Shown: piece after piece, positions 48,189 to 57,256 of the stretch | How positions within the stretch are numbered: the first letter of the stretch is position 1 | Layout of the letters: every line of letters starts with the position of its first letter | Origin: CAWGYT01 sp963826795 | Lineage (GTDB): Bacteria > Planctomycetota > Planctomycetia > Pirellulales > Pirellulaceae | Direction of reading: 5' to 3' | NCBI GenBank assembly: GCA_963826795.1 | Contig: CAWGYT010000021.1 | Location: 20,337 to 84,336, forward strand | DNA length: 64,000 nt | Position numbers and translations under genes: made by a program | Notes under the pieces: model-generated | What the model was told of the DNA's origin: nothing | The model's database searches: none | Seen by the model: the letters and a program-made list of their open reading frames with translations, nothing else

Positions 48189-49061
48189 ATGGGCTTGTTC
48201 GACCAATTCAAATCGCTCTTGGACAGCAAGCTCAACGTCGAGCAGCGTTACGAGCTGCTGCGGGCAGCCGTCTCTGGAACGATGTCCTCGTTTCACATGG
48301 CGCGGGATCGGAAAACCGGCGAGATCGTCGGCCTGAAGATCCTCGATCCGGAAAAGACGAGCTTCTTCGAGTCCCGCTTCAAAGGGCTTTCGAAGCCCAG
48401 CGAGGGGGAAATTGCGATGAAGCTGCAACATCCCCGGATCGTCAAGACACTCGGCCACGGCACCACGACGCAGGGCCAATGCTACATCCTGATGGAGTAC
48501 CTGGATGGGCCCCCGCTGAACGCCTTGATCAAGGATCGGAGTCCCCTGCTGGAACCCAACCGGCTGGACCTGATTCGGCAGATGGCCGAGGCGGTGTCCG
48601 CGGTTCATCGGGCCGGCTACATCCATCGCGACATCTGCCCTCGCAATTTCATCTGCAACGCGGCCGCGACCGACCTGAAACTGATCGATTTTGGATTGAC
48701 AGTCCCCGCCACCAAGGAGTTCATGCAGCCGGGCAATCGCACCGGGACACCCAATTACATGGCCCCGGAAATCGTCCGTCGCCGGCCGACCGACGAGCGT
48801 CTGGACATCTTTTCGCTCGGGGTCACGTGTTACCAATTGTGTTCACTCGAACTGCCGTGGCCCTCACAGGATGTCACCGGCAAAGCCGCGATGCTGCACG
48901 ACACGAAGGCGCCGGTTGACATTCAGGTGCACCGGCCGGACCTGCATCCGAAACTCGCCGGGGTCATCATGCAATGCCTCGCCGTCCAGCCCGGCGGCCG
49001 CCCCCAGTCCGCCGACGAGATCCTGCGGGCCATCGCGGGCCTGACCTCCGACCGCCGCTAG
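48189..49061 (+). CDS. Ser/Thr protein kinase
   Basis: A 290-residue Hanks-type kinase with no membrane segment. It carries the ATP Lys in VGLKILDPEK, the alpha-C Glu region (PSEGEIAMKLQHPRIVKTLG), YIHRDICPRNFIC (HRD followed by C instead of K at the usual Lys place), LIDFGL, and GTPNYMAPEI. The P-loop is poor in Gly. The HRDxC variant is unusual for a Ser/Thr kinase, so activity should be tested. Its stop TAG is in CTAGTGCGGTGTCAC, an end of the CTAG element, right beside palindrome A (49087-49169). Confidence 0.88.
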   Translation: MGLFDQFKSLLDSKLNVEQRYELLRAAVSGTMSSFHMARDRKTGEIVGLKILDPEKTSFFESRFKGLSKPSEGEIAMKLQHPRIVKTLGHGTTTQGQCYILMEYLDGPPLNALIKDRSPLLEPNRLDLIRQMAEAVSAVHRAGYIHRDICPRNFICNAAATDLKLIDFGLTVPATKEFMQPGNRTGTPNYMAPEIVRRRPTDERLDIFSLGVTCYQLCSLELPWPSQDVTGKAAMLHDTKAPVDIQVHRPDLHPKLAGVIMQCLAVQPGGRPQSADEILRAIAGLTSDRR

Positions 49062-49086
49062 TGCGGTGTCACCGCTAAGATTTCGG

Positions 49087-49169
49087 GTTGGGGAAAGGGG
49101 TCAGGTCCCCCAAGCCGGAACGGCCCTTCGGGTGCTTCGCACTTTGGGGAGCTGACCCCTTTTCCCAAC
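49087..49169. repeat. Long palindromic repeat, family A
   Basis: Left arm GTTGGGGAAAGGGGTCAGG, right arm GCTGACCCCTTTTCCCAAC, with CCGGAACGGCCCTTCGGGTG in the middle as in the copy at 18008-18127. It lies between the kinase and the small basic protein promoter. Confidence 0.85.
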
Positions 49170-49180
49170 GCCAACGCGGA

Positions 49181-49209
49181 TTGAAGGCCGCGCGGGATTT
49201 CTCTATAGT
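49181..49209 (+). promoter_or_regulatory. Predicted sigma-70-type promoter
   Basis: TTGAAG (49181-49186), a 17-bp gap, then TATAGT (49204-49209). It lies about 110 bp before the small basic protein start, whose ribosome site GGGAG is at 49308-49312. The spacing is ideal and a highly expressed gene follows, which makes it one of the few convincing promoters in the window. Confidence 0.6.
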
Positions 49210-49320
49210 GAGGGATCGAAATTCAGCGTCGACCGTCCGCCGAGGCTGTGAGTTCGTTTCAACTCCGGTCCGGCCTGTGTCAGTTTCAAGTGCCGGCGAC
49301 GTTCATCGGGAGTAATCAAA

Positions 49321-49551
49321 GTGACGATCGACAAGAGCCTCAAGATTCGGCGTGGGTCCATCAGCAACCGCAATGTGCTGACGCGCGTCGAACGGATCGC
49401 GAAACTCGAAGAGACGGACCGTTGGAGTCCGGAGGACCCGGTCTTGGGGATTCCGAAAGTCCGCGTTCAAAAGATCAGCCTGAAGAAGAAGAAGAAGGTC
49501 AAGAAGGAAGAGGGCGACGAAGCCCCGGCCAAGAAGGGCAAGAAGAAATAA
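49321..49551 (+). CDS. Small basic protein
   Basis: A 76-residue, Lys-rich protein beginning TIDKSLKIRRGSISNRNVLT and ending in runs of Lys and Glu/Ala. It matches the small basic protein family of planctomycetes, Verrucomicrobia and related groups, thought to be ribosome- or nucleic acid-associated. It starts with GTG, has GGGAG 8 bases upstream, a good promoter and a strong terminator at 49580-49610: the set-up of an abundant, singly transcribed gene. Confidence 0.85.
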   Translation: MTIDKSLKIRRGSISNRNVLTRVERIAKLEETDRWSPEDPVLGIPKVRVQKISLKKKKKVKKEEGDEAPAKKGKKK

Positions 49552-49579
49552 GGGTCGCAGGCGACCTTTCCCACCACAC

Positions 49580-49610
49580 GAACACTCGGCAAGCGGCCGA
49601 GTGTTCTCTT
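49580..49610 (+). terminator. Intrinsic terminator of the small basic protein gene
   Basis: A perfect 11-bp stem (GAACACTCGGC / GCCGAGTGTTC) with a 5-base loop (49591-49595), followed by TCTT. It lies 29 bp after the stop codon. Confidence 0.8.
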
Positions 49611-49647
49611 GGGCTTCCGAGCGGCCAGAAGGGACGCGTTGCGGTCG

Positions 49648-50346
49648 CCTCTCCCGACTCCGGGAGAGGTCGCCCGGGACCCGCTCGCGGGGCACAGGCG
49701 GGTGAGGGTTCGAGCCGCCGACCGCCCCCTCATCCGGCCTTCGGCCACCTTCTCCCGCGTTGGGGAGAAGGGACATGCGGCTGGCCACCTTCTCCCGCGT
49801 TGGGGAGTCGTGTCACCTCTCCCGAGGCCGGGAGAGGTCGCCCGGGACCCGCTCGCGGGGCCCGGGCGGGTGAGGGTTCCGGCGCAACGGGCCGTCGGTT
49901 TCCCCCCTCATCCGGCCTTCGGCCACCTTCTCCCGCGCTGGGGAGAAGGGACATGCGGCTGGCCACCTTCTCCCGCGCTGGGGAGTCGTGTCACCTCTCC
50001 CGAGGCCGGGAGAGGTCGCCCGGGACACGCTCGCGGGGCCCGGGCGGGTGAGGGTTCCGGCGCAACGGGCCGTCGGTTTCCCCCCTCATCCGGCCTTCGG
50101 CCACCTTCTCCCGCGTTGGGGAGAAGGGACATGCGGCTGGCCACCTTCTCCCGCGCTGGGGAGTCGTGTCACCTCTCCCGAGGCCGGGAGAGGTCGCCCG
50201 GGACACGCTCGCGGGGCCCGGGCGGGTGAGGGTTCCGGCGCAACGGGCCGTCGGTTTCCCCCCTCATCCGGCCTTCGGCCACCTTCTCCCGCGCTGGGGA
50301 GAAGGGACATGATCGGTGGCCACCTTCTCCCGCAAGGGGAGAAGGG
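49648..50346. repeat. 178-bp tandem array of hairpin-rich units
   Basis: Three units of exactly 178 bp start at 49810, 49988 and 50166 (the last is altered at its end), with a diverged first unit at 49648-49809. Each unit contains the stem CCTCTCCCGAGGCCGGGAGAGG, a CCGGGCGG/GCGGGTGAGGG region, CCTCATCCGGCCTTCGGCCA and TTCTCCCGCGCTGGGGAGAAG. No promoter-like or coding signal. Long reading frames through it are side effects of the repeat. It fills the gap between the plus-strand small basic protein gene and the minus-strand Wzz-like gene, both ending here. Confidence 0.95.
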
Positions 50347-50383
50347 ACAGGTTCTTGTCATGCGTGGATCATCTTGCGGCAAC

Positions 50384-51379
50384 TCAGCGATCCTTCGTCG
50401 CCGCGGTCGCAGTCTGTAGAACCTCGACGCGCGGGGGTTCGGATCGACTCATCTCGATCGCGAAAATTTCTCGGGTGAGTGACTCCATGATCTTGCCGAC
50501 CTGACGCTGCTGCTCGCGGCGAATCAGCAGTTCACTTTGTCCACTGGCAACGTGATCGATTTGCCGAATCCGTCCCTTTTGGGCTTCAATCTCTTGGGAA
50601 ATCGCCGCCAACTGTTCTTGTGCAAGCGTAAAACCTTCTTGTAGCGGGATCACTTGCGGATCCAAGGCCGGCAGTTGTTCGACGCGGGATTCAATTTCCA
50701 GCTCCGCATCGAAGGCCATCTGTTCAAGACGTTCTCGCTTGCGTTCCAAGCGGTCCAACTCGTGGAAAAGCAAACGCAGGTGACTCTCAGAACTCAGATA
50801 GGTCCGCTCCAATTCCAGGGTCTGATCGGTCAACTCTTTGTACTCTTGCAACTTGTCCCGATGGGCCTGTTGCAACGATTCCAGCGTGCGCGTCACCCGA
50901 GCGCGTTCCGCCTCGATCACTTCACTCAAGTAGGCCTCCACGAGCGCGTTGAGAATCTTGACGGACGAACTGGAGTCCGCTCCCCAGAACCTCACTTCGA
51001 CGATCGCCGAGTTCTTGTCGGGCACGGTTTCGATGCGCGACCGTACCCAGCCGATCGGATTACCGACGGCCCCTGCGGGCAACAACTCGCTCACGCCCGG
51101 TGCACGCAACGCGGCCTGAATCACGAAGCGACTCTGCAGTAGCGCCAGTTGCGTCGACCGCTCGACCTCGAATGATGACGGATCATTTCCCGCTCGGTCA
51201 GCGGCCAGCCAAAATGGAGTCCGATCTTGTCGAATTCGCAAGATGGCGAAAGCCGATGACGACTTGCGCCACGAACTGGCAACTCCCAAACCCAGCGGTA
51301 ACGCGACCATGGCGAAAACGAAGCCAAATAGAATCCACGTCCGCGACGTGACTCGCCCTGCGCGACTTGGGTTCGGCAT
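50384..51379 (-). CDS. Wzz-like chain-length determinant family protein
   Basis: A 331-residue membrane protein. ATG 51379 (PNPSRAGRVTSRTW) is chosen ahead of the longer frame. One N-terminal membrane helix (ILFGFVFAMVALPLGLGVA), then a beta-rich domain (SAIVEVRFWGADSSSSVKIL) and a long coiled coil (about residues 150-290, for example LERKRERLEQMAFDAELEIE), typical of Wzz/PCP proteins. No second membrane helix was seen at the C-terminus, so it may be truncated or belong to a variant class. It would help regulate polysaccharide length; no other capsule genes are near. Confidence 0.75.
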   Translation of the reverse strand: MPNPSRAGRVTSRTWILFGFVFAMVALPLGLGVASSWRKSSSAFAILRIRQDRTPFWLAADRAGNDPSSFEVERSTQLALLQSRFVIQAALRAPGVSELLPAGAVGNPIGWVRSRIETVPDKNSAIVEVRFWGADSSSSVKILNALVEAYLSEVIEAERARVTRTLESLQQAHRDKLQEYKELTDQTLELERTYLSSESHLRLLFHELDRLERKRERLEQMAFDAELEIESRVEQLPALDPQVIPLQEGFTLAQEQLAAISQEIEAQKGRIRQIDHVASGQSELLIRREQQRQVGKIMESLTREIFAIEMSRSEPPRVEVLQTATAATKDR

Positions 51380-51571
51380 CCTGAGTCTCCACGTGACCCC
51401 GGGATCGCCATCTTCACTGTCGGACCGACCGTGAAATGCTGATTGGCAAGGGAAACCGAGAGACTTCCGCTTTGCCCGGGACACCCGATTGCATGCTCCC
51501 AAATCTACACAACGTCACCTGCCCGGCACAAGCTTTTCCGGTCGATGCCGCTCGAAAGCTAAGAAATCGTG

Positions 51572-52036
51572 TCACCGCACACGAATCACTTGGGCCAGCA
51601 TCCACAGGACAAGCACGCCCCGGCCGCTCCAGACCAACGACCGCAGCCAATTTCCCTGGACGAGTTTTCGTTGCAGCGATTCGTTGAAGCCCTGCGCGAG
51701 CAACGCGTGCTGCGGGACCTGGATCGTGTAAGTGCCAATCCAAATCACCGCAAGCAGCGCCAGTCCCAGCCAGACGGACCCGACGGGAACGTCCGAAGGC
51801 CGAATAACCAGCAGCGCGAGGGCGGTGAGCACCTCGGCGATCATGAAGGGTCCCACGACATAGGACGTCAGCCGCTGGTGCTCGGTTTCGTACCGCACAA
51901 ACGACTCTTGGCCCACGTCGGCCATCAACGGATAGTGAACAATCTGCACAAACCAAATCAGGCCCACCATCGCCAGCGTCGAACCGGCTTGGATCAACAA
52001 GATCAAGTGAGGCAGAGTGAGCATGTGTGTGCCCAT
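51572..52036 (-). CDS. Small integral membrane protein
   Basis: About 154 residues with four hydrophobic stretches (LILLIQAGSTLAMVGLIWFV, SYVVGPFMIAEVLTALALLV, VWLGLALLAVIWIGTYTIQV, SLVWSGRGVLVLWMLAQVI). Conserved-looking His residues occur in VHYPLMADVG and VPQHALLAQG, as in small heme- or copper-linked membrane proteins, but the family is not identified. ATG 52036 is chosen; GTG 52063 and ATG 52024 are alternatives. Confidence 0.6.
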   Translation of the reverse strand: MGTHMLTLPHLILLIQAGSTLAMVGLIWFVQIVHYPLMADVGQESFVRYETEHQRLTSYVVGPFMIAEVLTALALLVIRPSDVPVGSVWLGLALLAVIWIGTYTIQVPQHALLAQGFNESLQRKLVQGNWLRSLVWSGRGVLVLWMLAQVIRVR

Positions 52037-52093
52037 GGAAGAAAGGTGTCGGAAAAAATCCACTGGGAGCGAACTTCGACTGCCAGATCGCTG

Positions 52094-52754
52094 TCAGGAG
52101 GCCGACTCGGGGTGGAGCGGGGGCAAGCCCGGTGGACGGGCGAGCTCGAGGTCATCGGGGCGATCGGCGACAGTTCGGACGTGGAACTCACGCACGATCT
52201 TGCCCTCGTGCACGAGGAATACGCCTGGAGACCACGAGAACGGGCCCTTCGCGCGACATCTGCTCGAGTGTTTCGCCCCGGTCTCCGACCACGGAGGTCA
52301 GTGCCGACGGTTCTGGGCTGTTGCTCGTGGACCGAGCCGAGTTGCCCGTGTCGAGCGGCCGATGCAGCTCGCGGAAGGAGGCCCACAGGATCATTCCAAA
52401 CGGCACCCACCAGATCAAGTCATTCGTGAGGATCGTCATCCCGAACGCCGGCGGAAGCGTGCCTTTGAGCAACGCGATTCCGAAACCGATCGGTCCGAAG
52501 ATCTTGCCCAGCAATCCCACCAACGTGATGGGCCAATGCCGCAGCGGGTCCCGAGCTGCCGCCAAGTATCCGATCCCGTAAACTCCCACGATCATTCCAA
52601 TGCATTGCCACAGCTCGGGATACCGTGGCGGTTCCATCTCGGCCCAGCGAAAAAGGGCATTCGGAAACGCGATCGAGAACAGACCCCACGCCAGGTTGTA
52701 AACCCCGGCCACGCAAAGGGTGGCCGACATCCAACGGGGTGCTTGCCGTGTCAT
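52094..52754 (-). pseudogene. Membrane domain fused to an internally deleted peroxiredoxin-like domain
   Basis: The N-terminal 150 residues are a four-helix membrane domain (MSATLCVAGVYNLAWGLFSI, PITLVGLLGKIFGPIGFGIA). The C-terminal part starts like an AhpC/TSA-type peroxiredoxin (GETLEQMSREGPVLVV) and then jumps to its end (GVFLVHEGKIVREFHVRTVA, DRPDDLELARPPG) in the next frame, near 52215. The section in between, normally about 100 residues with the active Cys, is missing. So the domain is both deleted and frame-broken, and cannot be an active peroxiredoxin. Confidence 0.65.
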
Positions 52755-52953
52755 GGGTGTTGAACTTTGAAGAGTAAGAGGCACGGGTGAACCGAATGAC
52801 GCCGCCACTTTGGAAGCCTGCACGCCGGGAACGCCGGCGACGTTCCGGAGCACTATTGAGACCCGCGGCAGATCGGCAAGGGAACAAATGGAATTGGCGC
52901 AGGAGAAATCCTGGGCAAGTTGAGGGCTGGGGTCCAACGACGACAACGGAGGT

Positions 52954-54256
52954 TCAGATCACCTCGAAGCCCGCACGGGCCTCGCGGTGAAGCCAGCCGT
53001 TGGCCTCGGCGTCGCCCGAGAATTCCTCCCGCTCGGGATCCCACCTCAGGATCCGCCCCGCGCATCGCGAGATTGCCCAAATGGCACGTCGTCGCGCTCC
53101 GGTGCTGGCTCTCGACATCCGAGATCGGGGAGGCACCGGACTGCACACAATCGAAGAAATTACCCATGTGATTGACGATCGCGTCCAGCTTGCCGGCCCG
53201 TGGTGGTCGCTGAAGATTGTCATGCGAATAGGCCACATAGCCGTCGCGCGGCAGCGGATGAGCTTCGAGTTGCTCGACCGGCGTCCCCGAAATCGTGCCC
53301 CGATTGACAAAGATCCGGCCTTGCGTCCCCGTGAACAGGATCCCACTTCGCCCTTCGTCGCGAACGGTCATCACGACTCCGTTGGCGTAGGTGTAGCGTG
53401 CCGAAAAATCCCGGGCCACATTGTAACCGTCGACGACCTGGGGATACGTCGCGCGCGCTGCGATCTCCACCGGAATCGAAGCGATGGCCCATTGCGCGAT
53501 GTCCAGATGATGCGCACCCCAATCGGTCATCTGCCCTCCCGAGTACTCCAACCACCAGCGAAACGTGTAGTGACAACGCTCGGGCACGTACGCCACGTCT
53601 GGCGTTTGACCCTGCCACAAGTTCCAGTTCAGGTGTTTGGGGACCGGACGACTCTGGAAGGGCCCCCCCTGGACGTTCTTGCCCAGGACAACCTCCACCT
53701 CCGACAGTTGCCCAAGCCTTCCCTGCCGAATCATTTCGACGGCCAATCGGAATCGCCAATCGCTCCGTTGCCAGGACCCGACCTGCACCACACGGCCGGT
53801 CTCCTTGACGACACGACGAATCAGCTTGCCTTCGTCGATCGTCAAGGTGAGCGGCTTTTCGCAGTAGACGTGCTTGCCGGCGCGGCAGGCGTCGACGACC
53901 ATTTTGGCGTGCCAATGGTCGGGCGTTCCGATCAGGACGACGTCGACCTCCGGGCGGCCAAGCAAGTCGCGATAGTCTTCAAAGATCCTTGGCGTGCTCC
54001 CGAAACTGGCCCGCGCTTGCTCCCGAACATGGCGGTCCACGTCACAAATCGCAACGATCTCGCCGTGCTGGCGAGCCTTGTCGGCGATGACCGAACCCTG
54101 GTAGCGCATGCCGATCGCACCAATCCCGAGTTGCTCGAGCGGCGCGGAGGTTTGATCCTGCGCAGGCAGGAGCGCGCCATGCACGGCCCAGCACCCCGCC
54201 GTGCCGGCCGACAGCCGTAGAAACGTCCGACGGTCTGTGGTTGGTTTGTTTCGCAT
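52954..54256 (-). CDS. Secreted Gfo/Idh/MocA oxidoreductase, frame broken near 53065
   Basis: About 433 residues. A Tat-like signal is in RRTFLRLSAGTAGCWAVHGA. The NAD-binding fold has IGAIGMRYQGSVIADKARQH, ICDVD, the GTPDHWHAKMVVDACRAGKH motif and EKPLTLT. Family members are extremely common in planctomycetes as secreted sugar oxidoreductases. Near 53065 one base is shifted: the usual C-terminus GRILRWDPEREEF and WLHREARAGFEVI, ending at 52954, lies in the next frame. The start was set at ATG 54256; a GTG 9 bases earlier is also possible. Confidence 0.85.
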
Positions 54257-54265
54257 CGCGATCAC

Positions 54266-54357
54266 GTCAGCGCCAAGTGATGCTGAAAAGCGACCACATC
54301 CTTTGAGGACAGTGATCCTTTGAGGACAGTGGGTCAGACCCCCTCTTGAGAAAGCGC
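54266..54357. repeat. Short direct repeat between two minus-strand genes
   Basis: ATCCTTTGAGGACAGTG occurs twice in tandem (about 54298-54330), followed by GGGTCAGACCCCCTCTTGAG, which resembles a decayed arm of palindrome A. Confidence 0.5.
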
Positions 54358-55167
54358 CTAATAGATTCTCTCCTCGATCACGGGATTCGTCAGGTCGCCG
54401 ATGCCCTCGACACTCACGCTGATCGTATCTCCGGCCTGCAAATAAACGGGTGGCTGTCGAGCTCCGCCGACGCCGTGTGGGGTCCCGGTTAGGATCACCG
54501 TTCCCGGCAGCAGCCGACAGCTGCCGCTGAGAAATTCGATGAGCGTGGGGACATCGAAGATCATATCTTCCGTGGTCCCGTCCTGCATCGTCTGGCCGTT
54601 GAGGACCGACTTGAGGCGCAATTGATTCGGATTCGGAATCTCGTCACGAGTGACAAGGCAAGGTCCGAGCGGACAGAAGGTTGCGAAGGTCTTGCCGCGA
54701 CACCACTGGCCGCCGCCCCATTTGAGCTGCCAATCGCGGGCGCTGACATCATTGGCGGCGGTGTATCCGAAGACGAAATCCAGCGCCGATTCGCGCGGCA
54801 CATTGTGGCACTCGCGGCCGATCACGATCGCCAATTCGCATTCGAAGTCGACCGCGTTGCTGCGGACTTTTCGAGGCAAGATGATGGGATCACCGGGATT
54901 CTGGAGTGACCCGACGTTCTTCATGAACAGCACCGGAAAGTCCGGTATCGGCTTGTTTCCTTCCTCGGCGTGGCGGCGATAATTCAGGCCAATGCAAAGA
55001 ATGTCGGTGGGCACGAGCGGCGCAAGTTGGTGAGCCACGTCAGCCGGCTCGGGCAACTCGACCAGCTCGCCGAACAGATCGCCTTGCAATCGAGTGACTT
55101 GACCCGAGCCATGAAGTCGCCCCAGCAACTGGTTTCCGCGCGAATCTCGATAGCGAATGATTTTCAT
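54358..55167 (-). CDS. Fumarylacetoacetate hydrolase family protein
   Basis: A 269-residue enzyme of the FAH fold. Key parts: ILCIGLNYRRHAEEGNKPIP, DFECELAIVIGRECHNVP (metal-binding Glu residues), ANDVSARDWQ, and PGTVILTGTPHGVGGARQPP. Typical substrates are 2-oxo acids from aromatic or sugar catabolism (fumarylpyruvate, 2-keto-3-deoxy sugar acids). Which one cannot be read from sequence. A sugar acid is plausible next to a Gfo/Idh oxidoreductase. Confidence 0.9.
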   Translation of the reverse strand: MKIIRYRDSRGNQLLGRLHGSGQVTRLQGDLFGELVELPEPADVAHQLAPLVPTDILCIGLNYRRHAEEGNKPIPDFPVLFMKNVGSLQNPGDPIILPRKVRSNAVDFECELAIVIGRECHNVPRESALDFVFGYTAANDVSARDWQLKWGGGQWCRGKTFATFCPLGPCLVTRDEIPNPNQLRLKSVLNGQTMQDGTTEDMIFDVPTLIEFLSGSCRLLPGTVILTGTPHGVGGARQPPVYLQAGDTISVSVEGIGDLTNPVIEERIY

Positions 55168-55387
55168 CTGCGACCCTTTCCCGGTTATCCCACGCGTGGA
55201 AACCGGCCCCCCTCGGTCGGCCCCGCACGGCGGACACCTTCAGTATAATGCAAGTCCGTCTGGATTTCGCGCCTGAGGCAATCCTGCGGGCTGACGTTGG
55301 ATGTCCCTCTTGGGCCACCACGGGATCGCCGGCGGCGCGAAGGTCTTGAGTTGATTTCCCCCGCATCACTTTACCGGGAGCTGAAAC

Positions 55388-55651
55388 ATGTCGGAAGGAA
55401 AAGACTTCTTGAATGAAACGATCAGCGCGCTGAAACAACAGCGTGACGAGCTGGCGGTTCAGGTGCACCTGGGCAAGGCCGAGCTGAAGGACGAATGGGA
55501 GAAGCTGCAACGGAAGCTGGACCAGCTGAATGACGACTTCGAACCGTTGAAGAGCGCGGTCGGCGAGTCGACCGAGAATGTCGTGGCGTCCCTGAAGCTT
55601 GTTGCCGACGAGCTTCTTCAGGGCTTCCGTCGGATTCGGAAATCGCTGTGA
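55388..55651 (+). CDS. Small coiled-coil protein
   Basis: An 87-residue, highly charged helical protein (SEGKDFLNETISALKQQRDE, GKAELKDEWEKLQRKLDQLN). Upstream GGGAG lies near the start. Conserved-looking in planctomycetes, no domain known. A TATAAT at 55244-55249 might be its -10 site, without a clear -35. Confidence 0.65.
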   Translation: MSEGKDFLNETISALKQQRDELAVQVHLGKAELKDEWEKLQRKLDQLNDDFEPLKSAVGESTENVVASLKLVADELLQGFRRIRKSL

Positions 55652-55738
55652 CGCGAAGTCGGAGGTGGCGCTGCAGAGCAAGCGTCGATGGAAAGCTTCG
55701 GCCGCCACGTCATGCACGGCGGGAGTCGGGGCCGGCGG

Positions 55739-56977
55739 TCAGCCGGTATAGCCCTCCAGCTCCGTGGCCCGCCAGACGCGGCGGATCGCGATCATGAAGG
55801 CGGCGGTTCGCAGACTGGCGTTTTGTTCTCGAGCGACATCCCAGACCTCTTCGAAGGCGCGCGACATCAGCGCGTCCAGCTCCTGCCGCACCCGGTCCAG
55901 GTGCCATCGATAGTACTGCCGATTCTGGACCCATTCGAAGTAACTCGCCGTCACGCCCCCGGCGTTGACCAGAATATCTGGCAGGACGACCGTGCCGCGC
56001 TCGTACAGAATCGCGTCGGCCTCCGGACGAATCGGCGAATTGGCGGCCTCGACAATGATCGGAGCTCGAATCTGATCCACGTTGTCGACGTCGATCACGC
56101 CTCCGATTGCAGCCGGGATCAGCACCTCCACGTCCAGCGAAAGCAGTTCCTCGTTGCTGATCAGTTCGCCGCCCGAGAATCCCTGCAACGAGCCTTTGTT
56201 CTCCAACGCGTAGGTAATGGCTTCGGCGATCTTGAGTCCTTGCGGCCTGAAATAGGCGCCGGAGCGATCGCTGATCGCGACCAGGGAGAAATCGGCCTCG
56301 GACAACAACTTGGCGGCATGCAGGCCGACGTTGCCGAACCCTTGGATGGCGATTCGTGTCTGTTTGGGCCGGCGGCCGAGGCGACCGACGAGCTTCATCG
56401 TCAGGATCCCGACCTCGCGACCCGTCGCTTCCTCGCGACCCGGCATGCCGAAGTGCTCGACCGGCTTGCTGGTGACCACCCCGGGACTAAACCCATGGTA
56501 CTTGCTGTATTGGCTCATGATCCAAGCCATGACGTCGCTGTTGGTTCCCATGTCGGGTGCGGGAATGTCCTTATCGGGACCAATGATGTCCTGAATCTGA
56601 TCCACAAAACAGCGCGTGACTCGCTGCAGTTCGCGGCGGCTCAGGACGTGCGGATCCACGGCGATTCCACCCTTGGCGCCTCCATAGGGAATATTCACCA
56701 CCGCCGTTTTCCAGGTCATCAACGAGGCCAACGAACGGATCTCGTCCAGATCGACGTCCGGGTGAAATCGCAAACCGCCCTTGAACGGACCCCGCGAGTT
56801 GTCGTGCTGGACCCGGTACCCGATCAAAGTCCTCAGCTTGCCGTCGTCCATCTCGACCGGGATCTGGACCTGAACCTCACGCTTGGGCAGGATCAGCAAC
56901 TCGCGAATCCGCTCGTCCATCTGCATCCGATCCGCGGCGGCGGTGAAAAAAACTTGGGTCGCTTCGGAAGCCTTCAT
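55739..56977 (-). CDS. Glutamate dehydrogenase
   Basis: A 412-residue Glu/Leu/Phe/Val dehydrogenase. It has RVQHDNSRGPFKGGLRFHPD, the catalytic Lys motif VNIPYGGAKGGIAVDP, GPDKDIPAPDMGTNSDVMAW, TRIAIQGFGNVGLHAAKLLS (NAD fold) and IPAAIGGVIDVDNVDQIRAP. It interconverts glutamate and 2-oxoglutarate with ammonia. ATG 56977 starts the known N-terminus; the open frame to 57550 is non-coding. Complete. Confidence 0.95.
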   Translation of the reverse strand: MKASEATQVFFTAAADRMQMDERIRELLILPKREVQVQIPVEMDDGKLRTLIGYRVQHDNSRGPFKGGLRFHPDVDLDEIRSLASLMTWKTAVVNIPYGGAKGGIAVDPHVLSRRELQRVTRCFVDQIQDIIGPDKDIPAPDMGTNSDVMAWIMSQYSKYHGFSPGVVTSKPVEHFGMPGREEATGREVGILTMKLVGRLGRRPKQTRIAIQGFGNVGLHAAKLLSEADFSLVAISDRSGAYFRPQGLKIAEAITYALENKGSLQGFSGGELISNEELLSLDVEVLIPAAIGGVIDVDNVDQIRAPIIVEAANSPIRPEADAILYERGTVVLPDILVNAGGVTASYFEWVQNRQYYRWHLDRVRQELDALMSRAFEEVWDVAREQNASLRTAAFMIAIRRVWRATELEGYTG

Positions 56978-57256
56978 CGGTCGGTTACCGGTCGGGGTTG
57001 GCGGGTCGTGTCTGCGGAGCAGGCGAATGGGTGCGGCCCGACGGCGCACGCCAGGCTCCGACGCATGATAGCACCCTGTGGGGGTTTGGAAATTCGTGAT
57101 GCTCGGACCGAGGGGCATTGTGACAAACAGCAAAGGTCCGGCATACTCTCGGTACGGTTTCCGTAGAGGTCGATCTGCCCGGTGCCTCACGGATCTGCTC
57201 GGTAGACAAGCGGAAGCTGGCCAACGCGACGTGCTCCTCCGAAGAAATCGAATCCC

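Noticed and set aside
49609..50419. Overlapping plus and minus frames (up to 206 residues) in the 178-bp array
   Set aside because: They are produced by the repeat and have no codon or motif support.
55244..55249. TATAAT as a firm promoter for the coiled-coil protein
   Set aside because: No -35 at suitable distance; reported only as possible.
55250..55262. Single CCGTCTGGATTT near 55251 as a motif copy
   Set aside because: Only part of the motif and isolated; may be chance. A similar string occurs inside the transposase gene.
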